DNA of 64,000 bases from Streptomyces sp. CGMCC 4.7035 (GCF_031583065.1 NZ_CP134053.1:6613001-6677000); one strand, 5' to 3'; shown: positions 24,407 to 33,052, counted from the first letter of the stretch. The notes: generated by a model from the sequence alone, not told the origin. Program-made: numbers and translations.

Positions 24407-27280
24407 CTACGCCGTGACGATGTTCACCAGCTTCGGCGCGCGCACGATCACCTTGCGGATCCCGGCGCCGCCCAGCGCCGCGACCACCTTCTCGTCCGCC
24501 AGCGCCACCTTCTCCAGCTCCTCCTCCGAGATCGAGGGGGGAACCTCCAGGCGCGCCTTGACCTTGCCCTTGATCTGGACCACGCAGGTCACGGCCTCGT
24601 CCACGACGTATGCCGGGTCGGCGACCGGGAAGTCCTGGTGGACGACCGACTCGGTGTGGCCCAGCCGGCGCCACAGCTCCTCGGCGATGTGCGGGGCCAG
24701 CGGCGCGACCATCAGCACCAGGGACTCGGCGACGGAGCGCGGCACCGCGGCTCCCGCCTTCGTCAGGTGGTTGTTCAGCTCCGTGATCTTGGCGATGGCC
24801 GTGTTGAAGCGCAGGCCCTCCAGGTCCTGACGCACGCCGTCGATGGCCTTGTGCAGGGCGCGCAGCGTGTCCTCGTCGGGCTCGGCGTCGACGACGGTGA
24901 CCTCCCCGGTCATCTCGTCGACGACGTTGCGCCACAGCCTCTGCAGCAGCCGGAACTGGCCCACCACCGCGCGCGTGTCCCACGGCCGCGACACGTCCAG
25001 CGGCCCCATCGCCATCTCGTACAGGCGCAGCGTGTCGGCCCCGTACTCGGCGGCGATCTCGTCCGGAGTGACCGCGTTCTTCAGGGACTTGCCCATCTTG
25101 CCCAGCAGGCGGCTGACCTTCTCGCCCTGGTAGTAGTACGCGCCGTCGCGCTCCTCCACCTCGGCGGCCGGCACCGCGATGCCGCGGCTGTCACGGTAGA
25201 CGTAGGCCTGGATCATGCCCTGGTTGAACAGCTTGTGGAACGGCTCCGGCGACGAGACGTGCCCCAGGTCGTACAGGACCTTGGACCAGAAGCGGGCGTA
25301 CAGCAGGTGCAGCACGGCGTGCTCGGCGCCGCCCACATACAGGTCGACGCCGCCGTGCGGCATGCCCTCGCGCGGGCCCATCCAGTAGCGCTCGATCTCC
25401 GGGTCGACCAGCTTCTGGTCGTTGTGCGGGTCCAGGTAGCGCAGCTCGTACCAGCACGAACCGGCCCAGTTGGGCATGGTGTTGGTCTCGCGGCGGTACT
25501 TCTTCGGCCCGTCGCCCAGGTCCAGGGTGACGTTGACCCACTCCTCGTTGCGGGACAGCGGGGTCTCGGGCTGGGTGTCGGCGTCGTCCGGGTCGAAGGT
25601 GCGCGGCGAGTAGTCCTCGACCTCCGGCAGCTCCAGGGGCAGCATCGACTCGGGCAGGGCGTGGGCGACGCCGTCCTCGTCGTAGACGATCGGGAAGGGC
25701 TCGCCCCAGTAGCGCTGGCGGCTGAACAGCCAGTCGCGCAGGCGGAAGTTGACGGTGCCCTCACCGATGCCCTTGCGCTCCAGCCATTCGGTGATGCGCG
25801 CCTTGGCGTCGGCGACGCTCAGACCGTCCAGCCTGATGTCGTCGTTGGAGGAGTTGATGATCTTCGCGTCGTACGACCCGAAGGCGTCCTCCCACGTCGA
25901 GGTGTCGGTGCCGCGGCCGTCGGTCGGCTCGACGATGCAGTGGATCGGCAGCTCGAAGGCGCGCGCGAACTCGAAGTCGCGCTGGTCGCCCGCCGGGACG
26001 GCCATGATCGCGCCGGTGCCGTAGCCCATCAGGACGTAGTCGGCGATGAAGACGGGGATCCGGTCGCCGTTGACCGGGTTGGTCGCGTACGCGCCCGTGA
26101 AGACGCCGGTCTTGTCCTTGGCCTCGGCCTGCCGCTCCACGTCGGACTTGGCGCCGGCCTGCGCGCGGTACGCGGCGACGGCCTCGGCCGGGGTCGCGTG
26201 CCCGCCGGTCCACACCTCGTGGGTGCCCTCGGGCCAGGCGTCCGGGGTGAACTTGTCGACCAGCGGGTGCTCGGGCGCCAGCACCATGTAGGTCGCGCCG
26301 AACAGGGTGTCCGGACGCGTGGTGAAGACCGTGATGTGCTCGCCGTCGATCGGGAAGTCGACGCGGGCGCCCTCGGAGCGGCCGATCCAGTTGCGCTGCT
26401 GCAGCTTGATGGCCTCGGGCCAGTCCAGCTCCTCCAGGTCCTCCAGCAGCCGGTCGGCGTAGGCGGTGATCCGCATGTTCCACTGGCGCAGCTTGGCCTT
26501 GAAGACCGGGTAGTTGCCGCGCTCGGAGCGACCGTCGGCGGTGACCTCCTCGTTCGCCAGGACGGTGCCCAGGCCGGGGCACCAGTTGACGGGCGCGTCG
26601 GAGGCGTACGCCAGGCGGTACTCGCTCAGGACGTCGGCGCGCTCGGTGGCGCTCAGCTCGTTCCACGCGCGCGTGGTGCCCGAAATCGCGCGCTCACCGG
26701 ACTCGAACTGAGCGATCAGCTCGGAGATCGGGCGGGCCTTGCGCGCCTCGTCGTCGTACCAGGAGTTGAAGATCCGCAGGAAGATCCACTGGGTCCACTT
26801 GTAGTAGTCCGGGTCGATCGTGGCGAACGACCGGCGCTTGTCGTGGCCCAGGCCCAGCCGGCGCAGCTGGGACTTCATGTTCTCGATGTTGGCCTCGGTG
26901 GACACGCGCGGGTGCGTGCCGGTCTGCACGGCGTACTGCTCGGCGGGCAGGCCGAAGGCGTCGAAGCCCAGGGTGTGCAGGACGTTGTGGCCGGTCATGC
27001 GCTGGAAACGGGCGAATACATCGGTGGCGATGTAGCCCAGGGGGTGACCGACGTGCAGGCCCGCACCCGAGGGGTACGGGAACATGTCCATGATGAACTT
27101 CTTGGGCCGGGCGACCAGCTCGGCGTCGCCGGCCAGGTCTCCGCTCGGGTTCGGCGCCTCATAGGTGCCCTCGGCGTCCCAGAAGTCCTGCCAGCGTGCC
27201 TCGATCTCGGCCGCCACGGCGGCCGTGTAGCGGTGCGGCGCGGCCACCTCGGAGGTGACCGCGGGGTTCGTCTCGCTCAT
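24407..27280 (-). CDS. leuS: Leucyl-tRNA synthetase
   Basis: The 957-residue class Ia synthetase charges tRNA-Leu. Signatures are the HIGH equivalent [20 protein letters not shown] near residue 70, the editing (CP1) domain with [16 protein letters not shown], and the KMSKS loop [20 protein letters not shown] near residue 722, with G replacing S as in many homologues. The C-terminal anticodon-binding and LeuRS-specific domains are complete. ATG 27280 ([16 protein letters not shown]) was chosen for its GAGGATC ribosome site; the frame continues 15 codons upstream into the leader. A leucine leader peptide and a terminator precede the gene and indicate ribosome-mediated attenuation. Confidence 0.97.
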   Translation of the reverse strand: MSETNPAVTSEVAAPHRYTAAVAAEIEARWQDFWDAEGTYEAPNPSGDLAGDAELVARPKKFIMDMFPYPSGAGLHVGHPLGYIATDVFARFQRMTGHNVLHTLGFDAFGLPAEQYAVQTGTHPRVSTEANIENMKSQLRRLGLGHDKRRSFATIDPDYYKWTQWIFLRIFNSWYDDEARKARPISELIAQFESGERAISGTTRAWNELSATERADVLSEYRLAYASDAPVNWCPGLGTVLANEEVTADGRSERGNYPVFKAKLRQWNMRITAYADRLLEDLEELDWPEAIKLQQRNWIGRSEGARVDFPIDGEHITVFTTRPDTLFGATYMVLAPEHPLVDKFTPDAWPEGTHEVWTGGHATPAEAVAAYRAQAGAKSDVERQAEAKDKTGVFTGAYATNPVNGDRIPVFIADYVLMGYGTGAIMAVPAGDQRDFEFARAFELPIHCIVEPTDGRGTDTSTWEDAFGSYDAKIINSSNDDIRLDGLSVADAKARITEWLERKGIGEGTVNFRLRDWLFSRQRYWGEPFPIVYDEDGVAHALPESMLPLELPEVEDYSPRTFDPDDADTQPETPLSRNEEWVNVTLDLGDGPKKYRRETNTMPNWAGSCWYELRYLDPHNDQKLVDPEIERYWMGPREGMPHGGVDLYVGGAEHAVLHLLYARFWSKVLYDLGHVSSPEPFHKLFNQGMIQAYVYRDSRGIAVPAAEVEERDGAYYYQGEKVSRLLGKMGKSLKNAVTPDEIAAEYGADTLRLYEMAMGPLDVSRPWDTRAVVGQFRLLQRLWRNVVDEMTGEVTVVDAEPDEDTLRALHKAIDGVRQDLEGLRFNTAIAKITELNNHLTKAGAAVPRSVAESLVLMVAPLAPHIAEELWRRLGHTESVVHQDFPVADPAYVVDEAVTCVVQIKGKVKARLEVPPSISEEELEKVALADEKVVAALGGAGIRKVIVRAPKLVNIVTA

Positions 27281-27335
27281 GATCCTCAAAGCTCCATCGA
27301 TCGTCTCTGCCAGCGGCTGTGACATTCAAGAAACG

Positions 27336-27360
27336 AAAAAGCCCCTCGCACAGGAGGGGA
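27336..27360 (-). terminator. Intrinsic terminator in the leuS leader (attenuator)
   Basis: On the minus strand CCCCTC-CTGTGC-GAGGGG is followed directly by CTTTTTCG, a 6-bp GC stem with a U-run. It lies between the leader peptide stop (27408) and the leuS start (27280), in the 5' untranslated region. U-runs are unusual after Streptomyces hairpins, so this looks like a deliberate attenuator rather than a chance hairpin. Confidence 0.8.
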
Positions 27361-27373
27361 CGCCGCGCCGATT

Positions 27374-27401
27374 CCGACCATCCGATTCGCCCGGTGGTCG
27401 G
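27374..27401 (-). promoter_or_regulatory. Leader hairpin between leader peptide and attenuator
   Basis: CCGACCA and TGGTCGG form a 7-bp stem, beginning eight bases after the leader stop codon. In addition GCGCGGC at 27411-27417 (overlapping the last leader codons) can pair with GCCGCGC at 27362-27368 (just before the terminator), enclosing this hairpin. A ribosome stalled on the Leu codons would cover 27411-27417 and remove that pairing, which could change formation of the terminator stem. The exact competing structures need folding. Confidence 0.6.
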
Positions 27402-27407
27402 GACTGA

Positions 27408-27446
27408 TCAGCGCGGCCCGCTAAGCAGAAGGCGTACGGCACGCAT
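27408..27446 (-). CDS. leuS leader peptide MRAVRLLLSGPR
   Basis: A 12-codon frame reads ATG CGT GCC GTA CGC CTT CTG CTT AGC GGG CCG CGC TGA and contains three consecutive Leu codons (CTT, CTG, CTT). CTT is a rare codon in Streptomyces and its double use in this run is striking. It lies 128 bp upstream of leuS, before an intrinsic terminator, which is the layout of ribosome-mediated transcription attenuation. It has no Shine-Dalgarno sequence; TACCCT lies six bases before the ATG, suggesting a leaderless transcript in which the first codon is at or near the transcription start. Confidence 0.82.
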   Translation of the reverse strand: MRAVRLLLSGPR

Positions 27447-27452
27447 GGCGTC

Positions 27453-27458
27453 AGGGTA
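27453..27458 (-). promoter_or_regulatory. Putative -10 box of the leuS leader
   Basis: TACCCT on the minus strand, spaced six bases (GACGCC) from the leader-peptide ATG, matches TANNNT -10 boxes of leaderless actinobacterial promoters. No convincing -35 was found. Confidence 0.5.
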
Positions 27459-27754
27459 CCCCAGCGCCCGAGCGCACCGCGACGGGCTTACGGCGGCATA
27501 CCGGAGAGCGGAGCGACTGAACTCAACGCCGAGCACAACCGTACTCACACTCCGACGGTCGAGTTGTGAAGGACACGAAAAGCTGAACAAGGTTCAACTG
27601 TTACTTCCCGTAACGGCCACTAACTGGACATCGCAACTGCCCCGTTGCCCTTTGATAACAACGCAATAACTCAAACCTCGTACCGCTCGGTTTGGAGCCA
27701 CCTAGAGTGCGGCAGCGGGACCGCCTTCCCGAAACTGTTCGGAGTTGACCCCCC
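27459..27754. promoter_or_regulatory. Divergent intergenic region between leuS leader and the heme protein gene
   Basis: This 296-bp region is the most AT-rich part of the neighbourhood, which fits promoters for both directions. It contains GTTAC-TTCCC-GTAAC (27600-27614) and the short inverted sequence TTGTGAAGG/TTCAACTG context before it. I cannot assign a -35/-10 pair for the plus-strand gene with confidence; TAGAGT at 27702-27707 is one -10 candidate. No coding frame or RNA gene was recognised. Confidence 0.4.
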
Positions 27755-29059
27755 ATGAACCCTCAACGTAGTTACAGCTCGCTCCCCAAGCCGGGTCGCT
27801 CGGCCTACGGGGTGGCGACGGCTGTGGTACTGCTCCTCATACCCGTGGTGGTCGTGTACGGAGGCAACTGGCTCCAGGACTTCCTCAACTTCGGTGCCGG
27901 CGTCCTGTCGCTCGTCTCCCTCAGCTGCTCCGTGATCTGGGGCCTCGTCGCCCAGGACCGGCTCATCCTCAACACGCGACAGCGGATCGTGGCCCAGGGC
28001 ATCCACCGGGTGACCGCGGTCGGCTCGATCGCCTTCCTCCTGGTGCACATCACCATCAAGCTGACCCTGGAACACACCGTCCTCATCGCGGCGCTGATCC
28101 CCTTCAGCCTCGGTGTCCAGGGCAGCGCCGGACTCATCGGCCTCGGCTCCCTGGCCGGCCTGCTCATGATCTTCGTGGGCATCACCGGCGCGCTGCGCAA
28201 CCAGTTCGCCTCCCCCGCCCCCGTCGCGGCCCGCTGGCGCGCGATGCACATGCTGGCCTACCCGGCCTGGTGCGCGGCGCTGATCCACGGCCTGTTCGCG
28301 GGGCGCCCGGCGAAGACGTTCTTCATGGTGTCGTACGAGCTATGCCTGGTCGCAGTGGCCGCGGCCCTCGCCCTGCGCGCGGCTCCCCGCCCGTTCAAGC
28401 GCAAGGTCGCCGACCGGATCATCGCGATCCTGGGAACCGAGGGGGGGCTGGGCCGCGAGGACCTGGACGCGAGCCGAGCCCGCAACGCCGAGGCCGCCAT
28501 GGCGGGCTTCGGAGCGCGCTCCGGGGGCCGTGGCGCCTCCCAGGAGGGACTGATCCCCTCGCAGCCCTCCGCGCCCCTCTACGACGCCCCTCCGGCCCGC
28601 ACCATGACCCCGGAGCCCGGCAACGGCTTCGCGGCCGCCTACCGCGCCACGTCGCCCACCCCGCGCGCGCAGGGCCCGATGACACCCGACTCGACCCAGC
28701 GCATGGACATGCCGTTCGACATGCAGGCCACAGAGGCGATGCAGCGCGTCGACGGCCCCGGCAGCACCTCGGGCAACTGGCCGATCCCGTCGCCGCCGCC
28801 CGTCGGCGAGGCGCCCCCCTCCGCCTACGACCCGCTCCAGGACACCGGGTACAACAACATCCCGGCCTACGGCAATGCGGGATACAACGGGTATGGCGCG
28901 AGTGACATGTACGACACAGGTGAGACGAACACCGCCTACAACACGTACAACTCGAACAACACGTACAACAGCGGTCCCGCGACTGAAACGCTGCCCGGCG
29001 CCTACGACTCGCCGGGGGCCGGCGAACCCTGGAACGCGCCTTCCGGAGGCTTTAAGTGA
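27755..29059 (+). CDS. Bis-heme b membrane protein of ferric-reductase/NOX-like topology with disordered tail
   Basis: The 434-residue protein has about six membrane helices within residues 18-208. Histidines H84 and H98 (14 apart) and H165 and H178 (13 apart) lie in four-helix-bundle-like segments (QGIHRVTAVG, LLVHITIK, MHMLAYPAW, ALIHGLFAG). That spacing equals the bis-heme pattern of ferric reductase/NADPH-oxidase transmembrane domains. There is no attached flavin/NADPH domain; instead residues 225-434 are Gly/Pro/Tyr/Asn-rich and probably disordered (for example YDTGETNTAYNTYNSNNTYN). The gene overlaps the next one by GTGA, which encodes a NuoF/ferredoxin protein, the likely electron donor. 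Heme binding is inferred from the histidine pattern only. Confidence 0.8.
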   Translation: MNPQRSYSSLPKPGRSAYGVATAVVLLLIPVVVVYGGNWLQDFLNFGAGVLSLVSLSCSVIWGLVAQDRLILNTRQRIVAQGIHRVTAVGSIAFLLVHITIKLTLEHTVLIAALIPFSLGVQGSAGLIGLGSLAGLLMIFVGITGALRNQFASPAPVAARWRAMHMLAYPAWCAALIHGLFAGRPAKTFFMVSYELCLVAVAAALALRAAPRPFKRKVADRIIAILGTEGGLGREDLDASRARNAEAAMAGFGARSGGRGASQEGLIPSQPSAPLYDAPPARTMTPEPGNGFAAAYRATSPTPRAQGPMTPDSTQRMDMPFDMQATEAMQRVDGPGSTSGNWPIPSPPPVGEAPPSAYDPLQDTGYNNIPAYGNAGYNGYGASDMYDTGETNTAYNTYNSNNTYNSGPATETLPGAYDSPGAGEPWNAPSGGFK

Positions 29060-30672
29060 ACGAGGCCCTGCCCGACGTCCCAGAAGTCCGCGTGGTCGGT
29101 CTTCCGCAGCTCACGTCGGGCTTTGACCTTGTCGAGAGACTCGACCTGCCCATGCACCTCAAGGTGCACGGCCCACTCGAACCGATGGGCGGCGAACAGC
29201 TCGCACAGCTCGCCGAACAGATCTCCCTGAAGGGGCGCGGCGGCGCCGGCTTCCCCTTCCACAAGAAGCTGCGGTCGGTCGCAGAGTCGGCGATCCGCCG
29301 CGGCATCCGGCCGGTGGTCGTCGTCAACGGAAGCGAGGACGAGCCGGCCTGCCGCAAGGACACGGTGCTGATCAACCGTGCTCCGCACCTCATCCTGGAC
29401 GGCGCCCTGCTGGTCGCCGAGGCCCTCGGCGCGCGGACGCTCGTGGTCGGTGTGACCCGGGCCTCCACCGAGCGCTCGATGGAGCAGGCGCTGGCCGAGC
29501 GCGGCCTGAGCGACCGGCGTGGCGCGCCCATACGCGCGCGCGTGCAGCGCAATCCGGTGCGCATGGTCACCGGCGCCGCCGCGTCGCTGATCCGTTCGAT
29601 CGACGGTGGTCCGGCCATCCCCCCGGGCCGCAAGACCAGTGCCTCGCAGAGCGGCGTCGGCGGCGCGCCCACGCTGCTGTCGAACGCCGAGACGTTCGCC
29701 CAGCTGGCGATCGCCGCCCGCATCGGCGCCGAGCGCTACTGCAACACGGGGCTGTACGACGAGCCCGGCACCGTCATGCTCACCGTCTCCGGCGCGGTCA
29801 ACCGCCCCATGGTGATCGAGGTCCCCACGGGTGTGCCCCTGCGCTACGTGCTCCAGCTGGCCGGCGCCCCGCCGATGCCCCAGGGCGTGCTGACCGGCGG
29901 CTACCACGGCAAGTGGATCGACGCGGCGACGGTGAACGAGGCGATCGTCTCGCGCAACTCCCTGGACGCCGTCGGCGGCGCGCTCGGCGCCGGCGCCATC
30001 CTGCCGATCAGCCAGGAGACCTGCCCGCTGGGCGAGTCCCTTCAGGTGGCCAAGTGGCTGGCCGAAGAAAGCGCGGGACAGTGCGGTCCCTGCTACCTCG
30101 GTCTGCCCGCCGCGGCCCGTGGCATGGAGGACATCCTCAACGGAGGCGGTCCCGCCGCCCTGGAAGCCCTCAAGCAGGTCGCCAAGGCCGTGAAGAGGCG
30201 CGGCGCGTGCTCGCACCCCGACGGCTCGGCGATGTTCCTGGAATCGACCATCAAGGCCTTCACCGACGACCTGGCGGCGCACGTCCTCGGCAACGGCTGC
30301 GGCAGGCCCGTGGAGGGCGTGCTGCCGCTCTTCGAGGGCGGCCGGGCCCCCACGGGCATCCCCGGTGGCGGCCAGGCCGAGCCCGAGGCGGGTGCCAGCC
30401 GGCAGAAGATCTTCGTCGACTGGACGCTGTGCCGCGGCCACGGCCTGTGCGCGGACATCCTCCCGGAGGTCTTCGAACTGGGCGCCGACGGCTTCCCGAC
30501 CGTCGCCCAGGCGAAGGTGCCGCTGTACGCGGAGGCCAAGGCGCTGCGGGCCGTACGCCGCTGCCCGGCGCTCGCGCTGCGGATCGAGGAGGACACCCGC
30601 TCCGGCGCGCCGTCCCGCAACAACCTGCCCGTGCTGTCGCAGGGCCGGGGACGCCGCGCACTCGGCCGCTGA
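29056..30672 (+). CDS. NuoF-like NADH-dehydrogenase subunit fused to a C-terminal ferredoxin
   Basis: The 538-residue protein has the NuoF core: the NADH loop KGRGGAGFPFHKKL, FMN-site segment NGSEDEPACRKDTVLINRAP, an SLBB-like part and the iron-sulfur helix region. In the cluster motif ESAGQCGPC (residues about 337-345) the first of the three usual Cys (ESCGxCxPC) is Ala; the fourth ligand is probably the Cys in RRGACSHPDG. Residues about 450-515 form a ferredoxin with CRGHGLC and RRCPALAL, a CxxHxxC...CP pattern typical of [3Fe-4S] Streptomyces ferredoxins. GTG 29056 overlaps the upstream membrane-protein stop. The pair resembles an NADH-to-heme electron-transfer route. Confidence 0.83.
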   Translation: MNEALPDVPEVRVVGLPQLTSGFDLVERLDLPMHLKVHGPLEPMGGEQLAQLAEQISLKGRGGAGFPFHKKLRSVAESAIRRGIRPVVVVNGSEDEPACRKDTVLINRAPHLILDGALLVAEALGARTLVVGVTRASTERSMEQALAERGLSDRRGAPIRARVQRNPVRMVTGAAASLIRSIDGGPAIPPGRKTSASQSGVGGAPTLLSNAETFAQLAIAARIGAERYCNTGLYDEPGTVMLTVSGAVNRPMVIEVPTGVPLRYVLQLAGAPPMPQGVLTGGYHGKWIDAATVNEAIVSRNSLDAVGGALGAGAILPISQETCPLGESLQVAKWLAEESAGQCGPCYLGLPAAARGMEDILNGGGPAALEALKQVAKAVKRRGACSHPDGSAMFLESTIKAFTDDLAAHVLGNGCGRPVEGVLPLFEGGRAPTGIPGGGQAEPEAGASRQKIFVDWTLCRGHGLCADILPEVFELGADGFPTVAQAKVPLYAEAKALRAVRRCPALALRIEEDTRSGAPSRNNLPVLSQGRGRRALGR

Positions 30673-30680
30673 GAATACGG

Positions 30681-30713
30681 ACGGCGGGCCACCCGAGCAG
30701 GGTGGCCCGCCGT
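30681..30713 (+). terminator. Terminator of the heme/NuoF-like operon
   Basis: ACGGCGGGCCACCC-GAGCA-GGGTGGCCCGCCGT is a perfect 14-bp stem with a 5-base loop, nine bases after the stop codon, followed by TCGGTTT. Confidence 0.9.
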
Positions 30714-30774
30714 TCGGTTTGTGCGCGGACACGTACGCCGGAGGCTTGCGGGAACACGAGACCGGCGCATACGC

Positions 30775-30810
30775 CGAAGGCGGTCCATCCCATCGGATGG
30801 ACCGCCTTCG
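30775..30810 (-). terminator. Hairpin downstream of the first tRNA-Ala
   Basis: CGAAGGCGGTCCATCC-CATC-GGATGGACCGCCTTCG is a perfect 16-bp stem with a tetraloop, nine bases past the 3' end of the minus-strand tRNA. It is a strong terminator candidate without a U-run. Confidence 0.8.
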
Positions 30811-30818
30811 AATTCCTG

Positions 30819-30891
30819 TGGAGCTAAGGAGAATTGAACTCCTGACCTCCTGCATGCCATGCAGGCGCTCTACCAACTGAGCTATAGCCCC
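30819..30891 (-). tRNA. tRNA-Ala (anticodon GGC), copy 1
   Basis: The 73-nt minus-strand sequence starts GGGGCTATAGCTCAGTTGG and folds into a full cloverleaf: acceptor GGGGCTA/TAGCTCC, D arm GCTC/GAGC, anticodon stem CCTGC/GCAGG with loop ATGGCAT (anticodon GGC), and T arm AGGAG/CTCCT with TTCAATT. Discriminator is A; CCA is not encoded. It is identical to the copy at 34102-34174. Confidence 0.97.
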
Positions 30892-31054
30892 TTGTGGCCA
30901 TGCGGCGGAACCGCATGTTCACCGTGTCGCCCGGTTTCCCCGGCGGCGACGCCAACATTACACGGTCCACCGGGTGAAACACCAAATCGTTTCCGTCCCC
31001 CGGGGATACGGGTGCTGACTTCGGCTGTCCTGCCCGTGCCCGCGTCTCCCGAGG

Positions 31055-31288
31055 TCAAGCCGTGGCGAACGAGTAGAAGCGTTTGAGCGTGCAGTGCTCG
31101 TCGAGGAGGCGGCCGTAGATCGGCTCCCCCTCCAGTTCGCGGTAGGTCTCGATCGGGTCGCCTTTTATGATCAGCGCCCGTGCGCATTCCTCGCACCAGT
31201 ACTGGTAGTCGGGGTTGACCGGCTCCATGTCGCGGACGATCGGTGTGCCGCTGCCGCACCAGTCGCACTTCCGCCTGTGTGCACCCAT
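31055..31288 (-). CDS. Small zinc-ribbon-like protein
   Basis: The 77-residue protein has CDWC near its start (RKCDWCGSGTPIV) and CEEC in YWCEECARALIIKGDPIETY, two CxxC knuckles about 20 residues apart that should bind one zinc. A conserved-looking segment LEGEPIYGRLLDEHCTLKRF follows. I recognise similar short proteins in Streptomyces but no assigned function. ATG 31288 begins three bases after the stop of the other zinc-ribbon gene at 31292-31465, so the two are translationally coupled. Confidence 0.8.
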   Translation of the reverse strand: MGAHRRKCDWCGSGTPIVRDMEPVNPDYQYWCEECARALIIKGDPIETYRELEGEPIYGRLLDEHCTLKRFYSFATA

Positions 31289-31291
31289 CGA

Positions 31292-31465
31292 TCAGCTCCA
31301 GCTGTGGCCGCAGGCCGTGCACACGTAGGAAATCCCACCGTTGTCGCCGAGGACTTGGGCGACGTGGGACGAGCCGCAGGAAGGGCAGTCGAGGAGGGTG
31401 TCACTTTGGCGTGTCACCGCCACTGCAAGGAGATCGTGGACCTCCCCGCGGATGCTCGCTGGCAT
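31292..31465 (-). CDS. 57-residue zinc-ribbon protein
   Basis: The frame starts MPASIRGEVHDLLAVAVTRQ and contains DCPSCGSSH and VCTACGHSW, two CxxC knuckles 19 residues apart as in rubredoxin/zinc-ribbon folds. It ends TACGHSWS. A strong ribosome site (GGGAGGGAG) lies five bases before ATG 31465, and codon use is normal for the genome, so it is very likely real despite its length. It forms a two-gene unit with the zinc-ribbon gene that begins three bases after its stop. Function is unknown; such folds bind nucleic acid or protein partners. Confidence 0.82.
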   Translation of the reverse strand: MPASIRGEVHDLLAVAVTRQSDTLLDCPSCGSSHVAQVLGDNGGISYVCTACGHSWS

Positions 31466-31534
31466 CGCTACTCCCTCCCGTCGGGCCGCGCCCCCTTCCG
31501 GCCGTTTGATTCTGCCACGGCCGGACCAATACGG

Positions 31535-33004
31535 TCAGCGACGCCTTCGTACCAGTCCGGACACAGCGCCCAGCGTGGCCGTCGCGGCCAGCGCGTACAT
31601 GCACGCGAGGAGCGCATCCGAAGAGGTATACGCCCCAGGGGCGCCAAGTGACTCAAGCCGGTTCAAGAAGAGTGTGCCGAAGACCGCGACGCCGATCAGC
31701 TGACCGAGCTGGGTGACCGTCGCGAGCAGTCCGCTGGCGTCCGCCGCGTCCTCGGGCCGCACGGTGGCGAGGGCCCTGGTGAGCGTGGGGCTGAAGCTGA
31801 GCGCCAGGCCCGCGCCGACGCCCGCGAAGGCCGCGTACAGCCACGGTCCGCCGTCGCCCCCGCCGTGCAGCGCCAGGCCCACGCCGGCCACGGAGAGCGC
31901 GGCCAGAAGAAACCCGCCCGGGATCAGGGCGGGTTGCCAGGCGGCCGGCCAGGTCCGCCAGGTCAGGCCGACCAGCCCGAAGACGACGGCGGTCGGCGCG
32001 AAGGTGAGCCCGGCACGCAGTGCGGTGTAGCCGAGGCCGCCCTGGACGTGCAGGGTGAGGAGGAACAGGAAGCCCGCGTTGACCGACATCACCGCCAGCA
32101 GCCGGAAGACCGCGAGGCCGATGCCGGGGTGGCGCAGCACCCGTGGCGCGATCAGCGGCGCCCCGCCCCGCCGGGCGAGCCGGGACTCGTACCCGCAGAA
32201 CAGGGCGAAGATCACCGCGGCGGCGACCAGGCACAGCCAGGACCACAGCGGCCAGTCCTCCTCCTGGCCGAGCACGAGCGGCACGGTCAGCAGCGAGACG
32301 GCGGCGCCGAGCAGTACGAGACCGGGCAGGTCGAGACCGCGCGAGCGCTCCGGGGCGGACACGTCGTCCCGCGGCAGGACGCGGCTCCCGACGGCCAGGA
32401 GTACGAGTCCGACGGGCACGTTCACGAGGAACACCGGCCGCCAGCCGGTGCCGAGGAGGTCGGCGCTGACCAGGATTCCGCCCAGCACCTGCCCAGCGGC
32501 GGCACCGGTGGCGAGGACCGCGGCGTACGCGCCGAGCGCCTTCGCCCGCGCCTCACCGGTGAAGTGACGCTGGATCAGGCTGAGCACCTGCGGGATCATC
32601 AAGGCCGACCCGGCGCCCTGCACGAGCCGGAAGACGATCAACTCCCCTGTTCCCTGGGCCAGTCCGCAGGCCAGCGAGGCGGCCGTGAACACCGCGAGCC
32701 CGACCAGGTGGACCCGGCGGTGGCCGAACAGGTCACCGAGGCGCGCACCGGTGATCAGCAGCACGGCGTACGTGATGGAGTACCCGGCGACCACCAACTG
32801 CAGCTCGGCGCCGGTCGCGTGGAGCTCGGAACCGATCGTGGGTACGGCGACGTTCACGATGAAGACGTCGAGCAGGGCCATGAACTGCGCGCTGAGGACG
32901 GTCGCGAGCAGCCGGCCGGGGCGATTGTCAGTGGCGGGAGTTTTACTGGATGCAGGACGGGTTCCGGGCGTGGATCCGGGGCCCGCGGGGGTTGTCGTCG
33001 TCAT
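31535..33004 (-). CDS. MFS drug exporter (DHA2-type, 14 helices)
   Basis: The 489-residue membrane protein has the DHA2 look: MALLDVFIVNVAVPTIGSEL in helix 1, YAVLLITGARLGDLFGHRRV (motif A), FRLVQGAGSALMIPQVLSLI and VLATGAAAGQVLGGILVSAD (motif C). About 14 hydrophobic helices are predicted. Such proteins export drugs or cationic compounds by proton antiport. ATG 33004 (MTTTTPAGPG) was chosen; AAGG lies upstream. It is divergent from an XRE-family regulator with 115 bp between the starts, a classic exporter/local-regulator arrangement. Confidence 0.9.
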   Translation of the reverse strand: MTTTTPAGPGSTPGTRPASSKTPATDNRPGRLLATVLSAQFMALLDVFIVNVAVPTIGSELHATGAELQLVVAGYSITYAVLLITGARLGDLFGHRRVHLVGLAVFTAASLACGLAQGTGELIVFRLVQGAGSALMIPQVLSLIQRHFTGEARAKALGAYAAVLATGAAAGQVLGGILVSADLLGTGWRPVFLVNVPVGLVLLAVGSRVLPRDDVSAPERSRGLDLPGLVLLGAAVSLLTVPLVLGQEEDWPLWSWLCLVAAAVIFALFCGYESRLARRGGAPLIAPRVLRHPGIGLAVFRLLAVMSVNAGFLFLLTLHVQGGLGYTALRAGLTFAPTAVVFGLVGLTWRTWPAAWQPALIPGGFLLAALSVAGVGLALHGGGDGGPWLYAAFAGVGAGLALSFSPTLTRALATVRPEDAADASGLLATVTQLGQLIGVAVFGTLFLNRLESLGAPGAYTSSDALLACMYALAATATLGAVSGLVRRRR

Positions 33005-33052
33005 GCCTTCGAGCCTGGCGACGGCCGGATACGGGTAACGAGAGCCCGCCGA

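Noticed and set aside
24200..27322. A 1040-codon plus-strand open frame opposite leuS.
   Set aside because: It is the antisense shadow of leuS; only the leuS strand has motifs and codon bias.
27281..27460. T-box riboswitch controlling leuS.
   Set aside because: No T-box motif or tRNA specifier hairpin was seen; a leader peptide with Leu codons and a terminator explains the region better.
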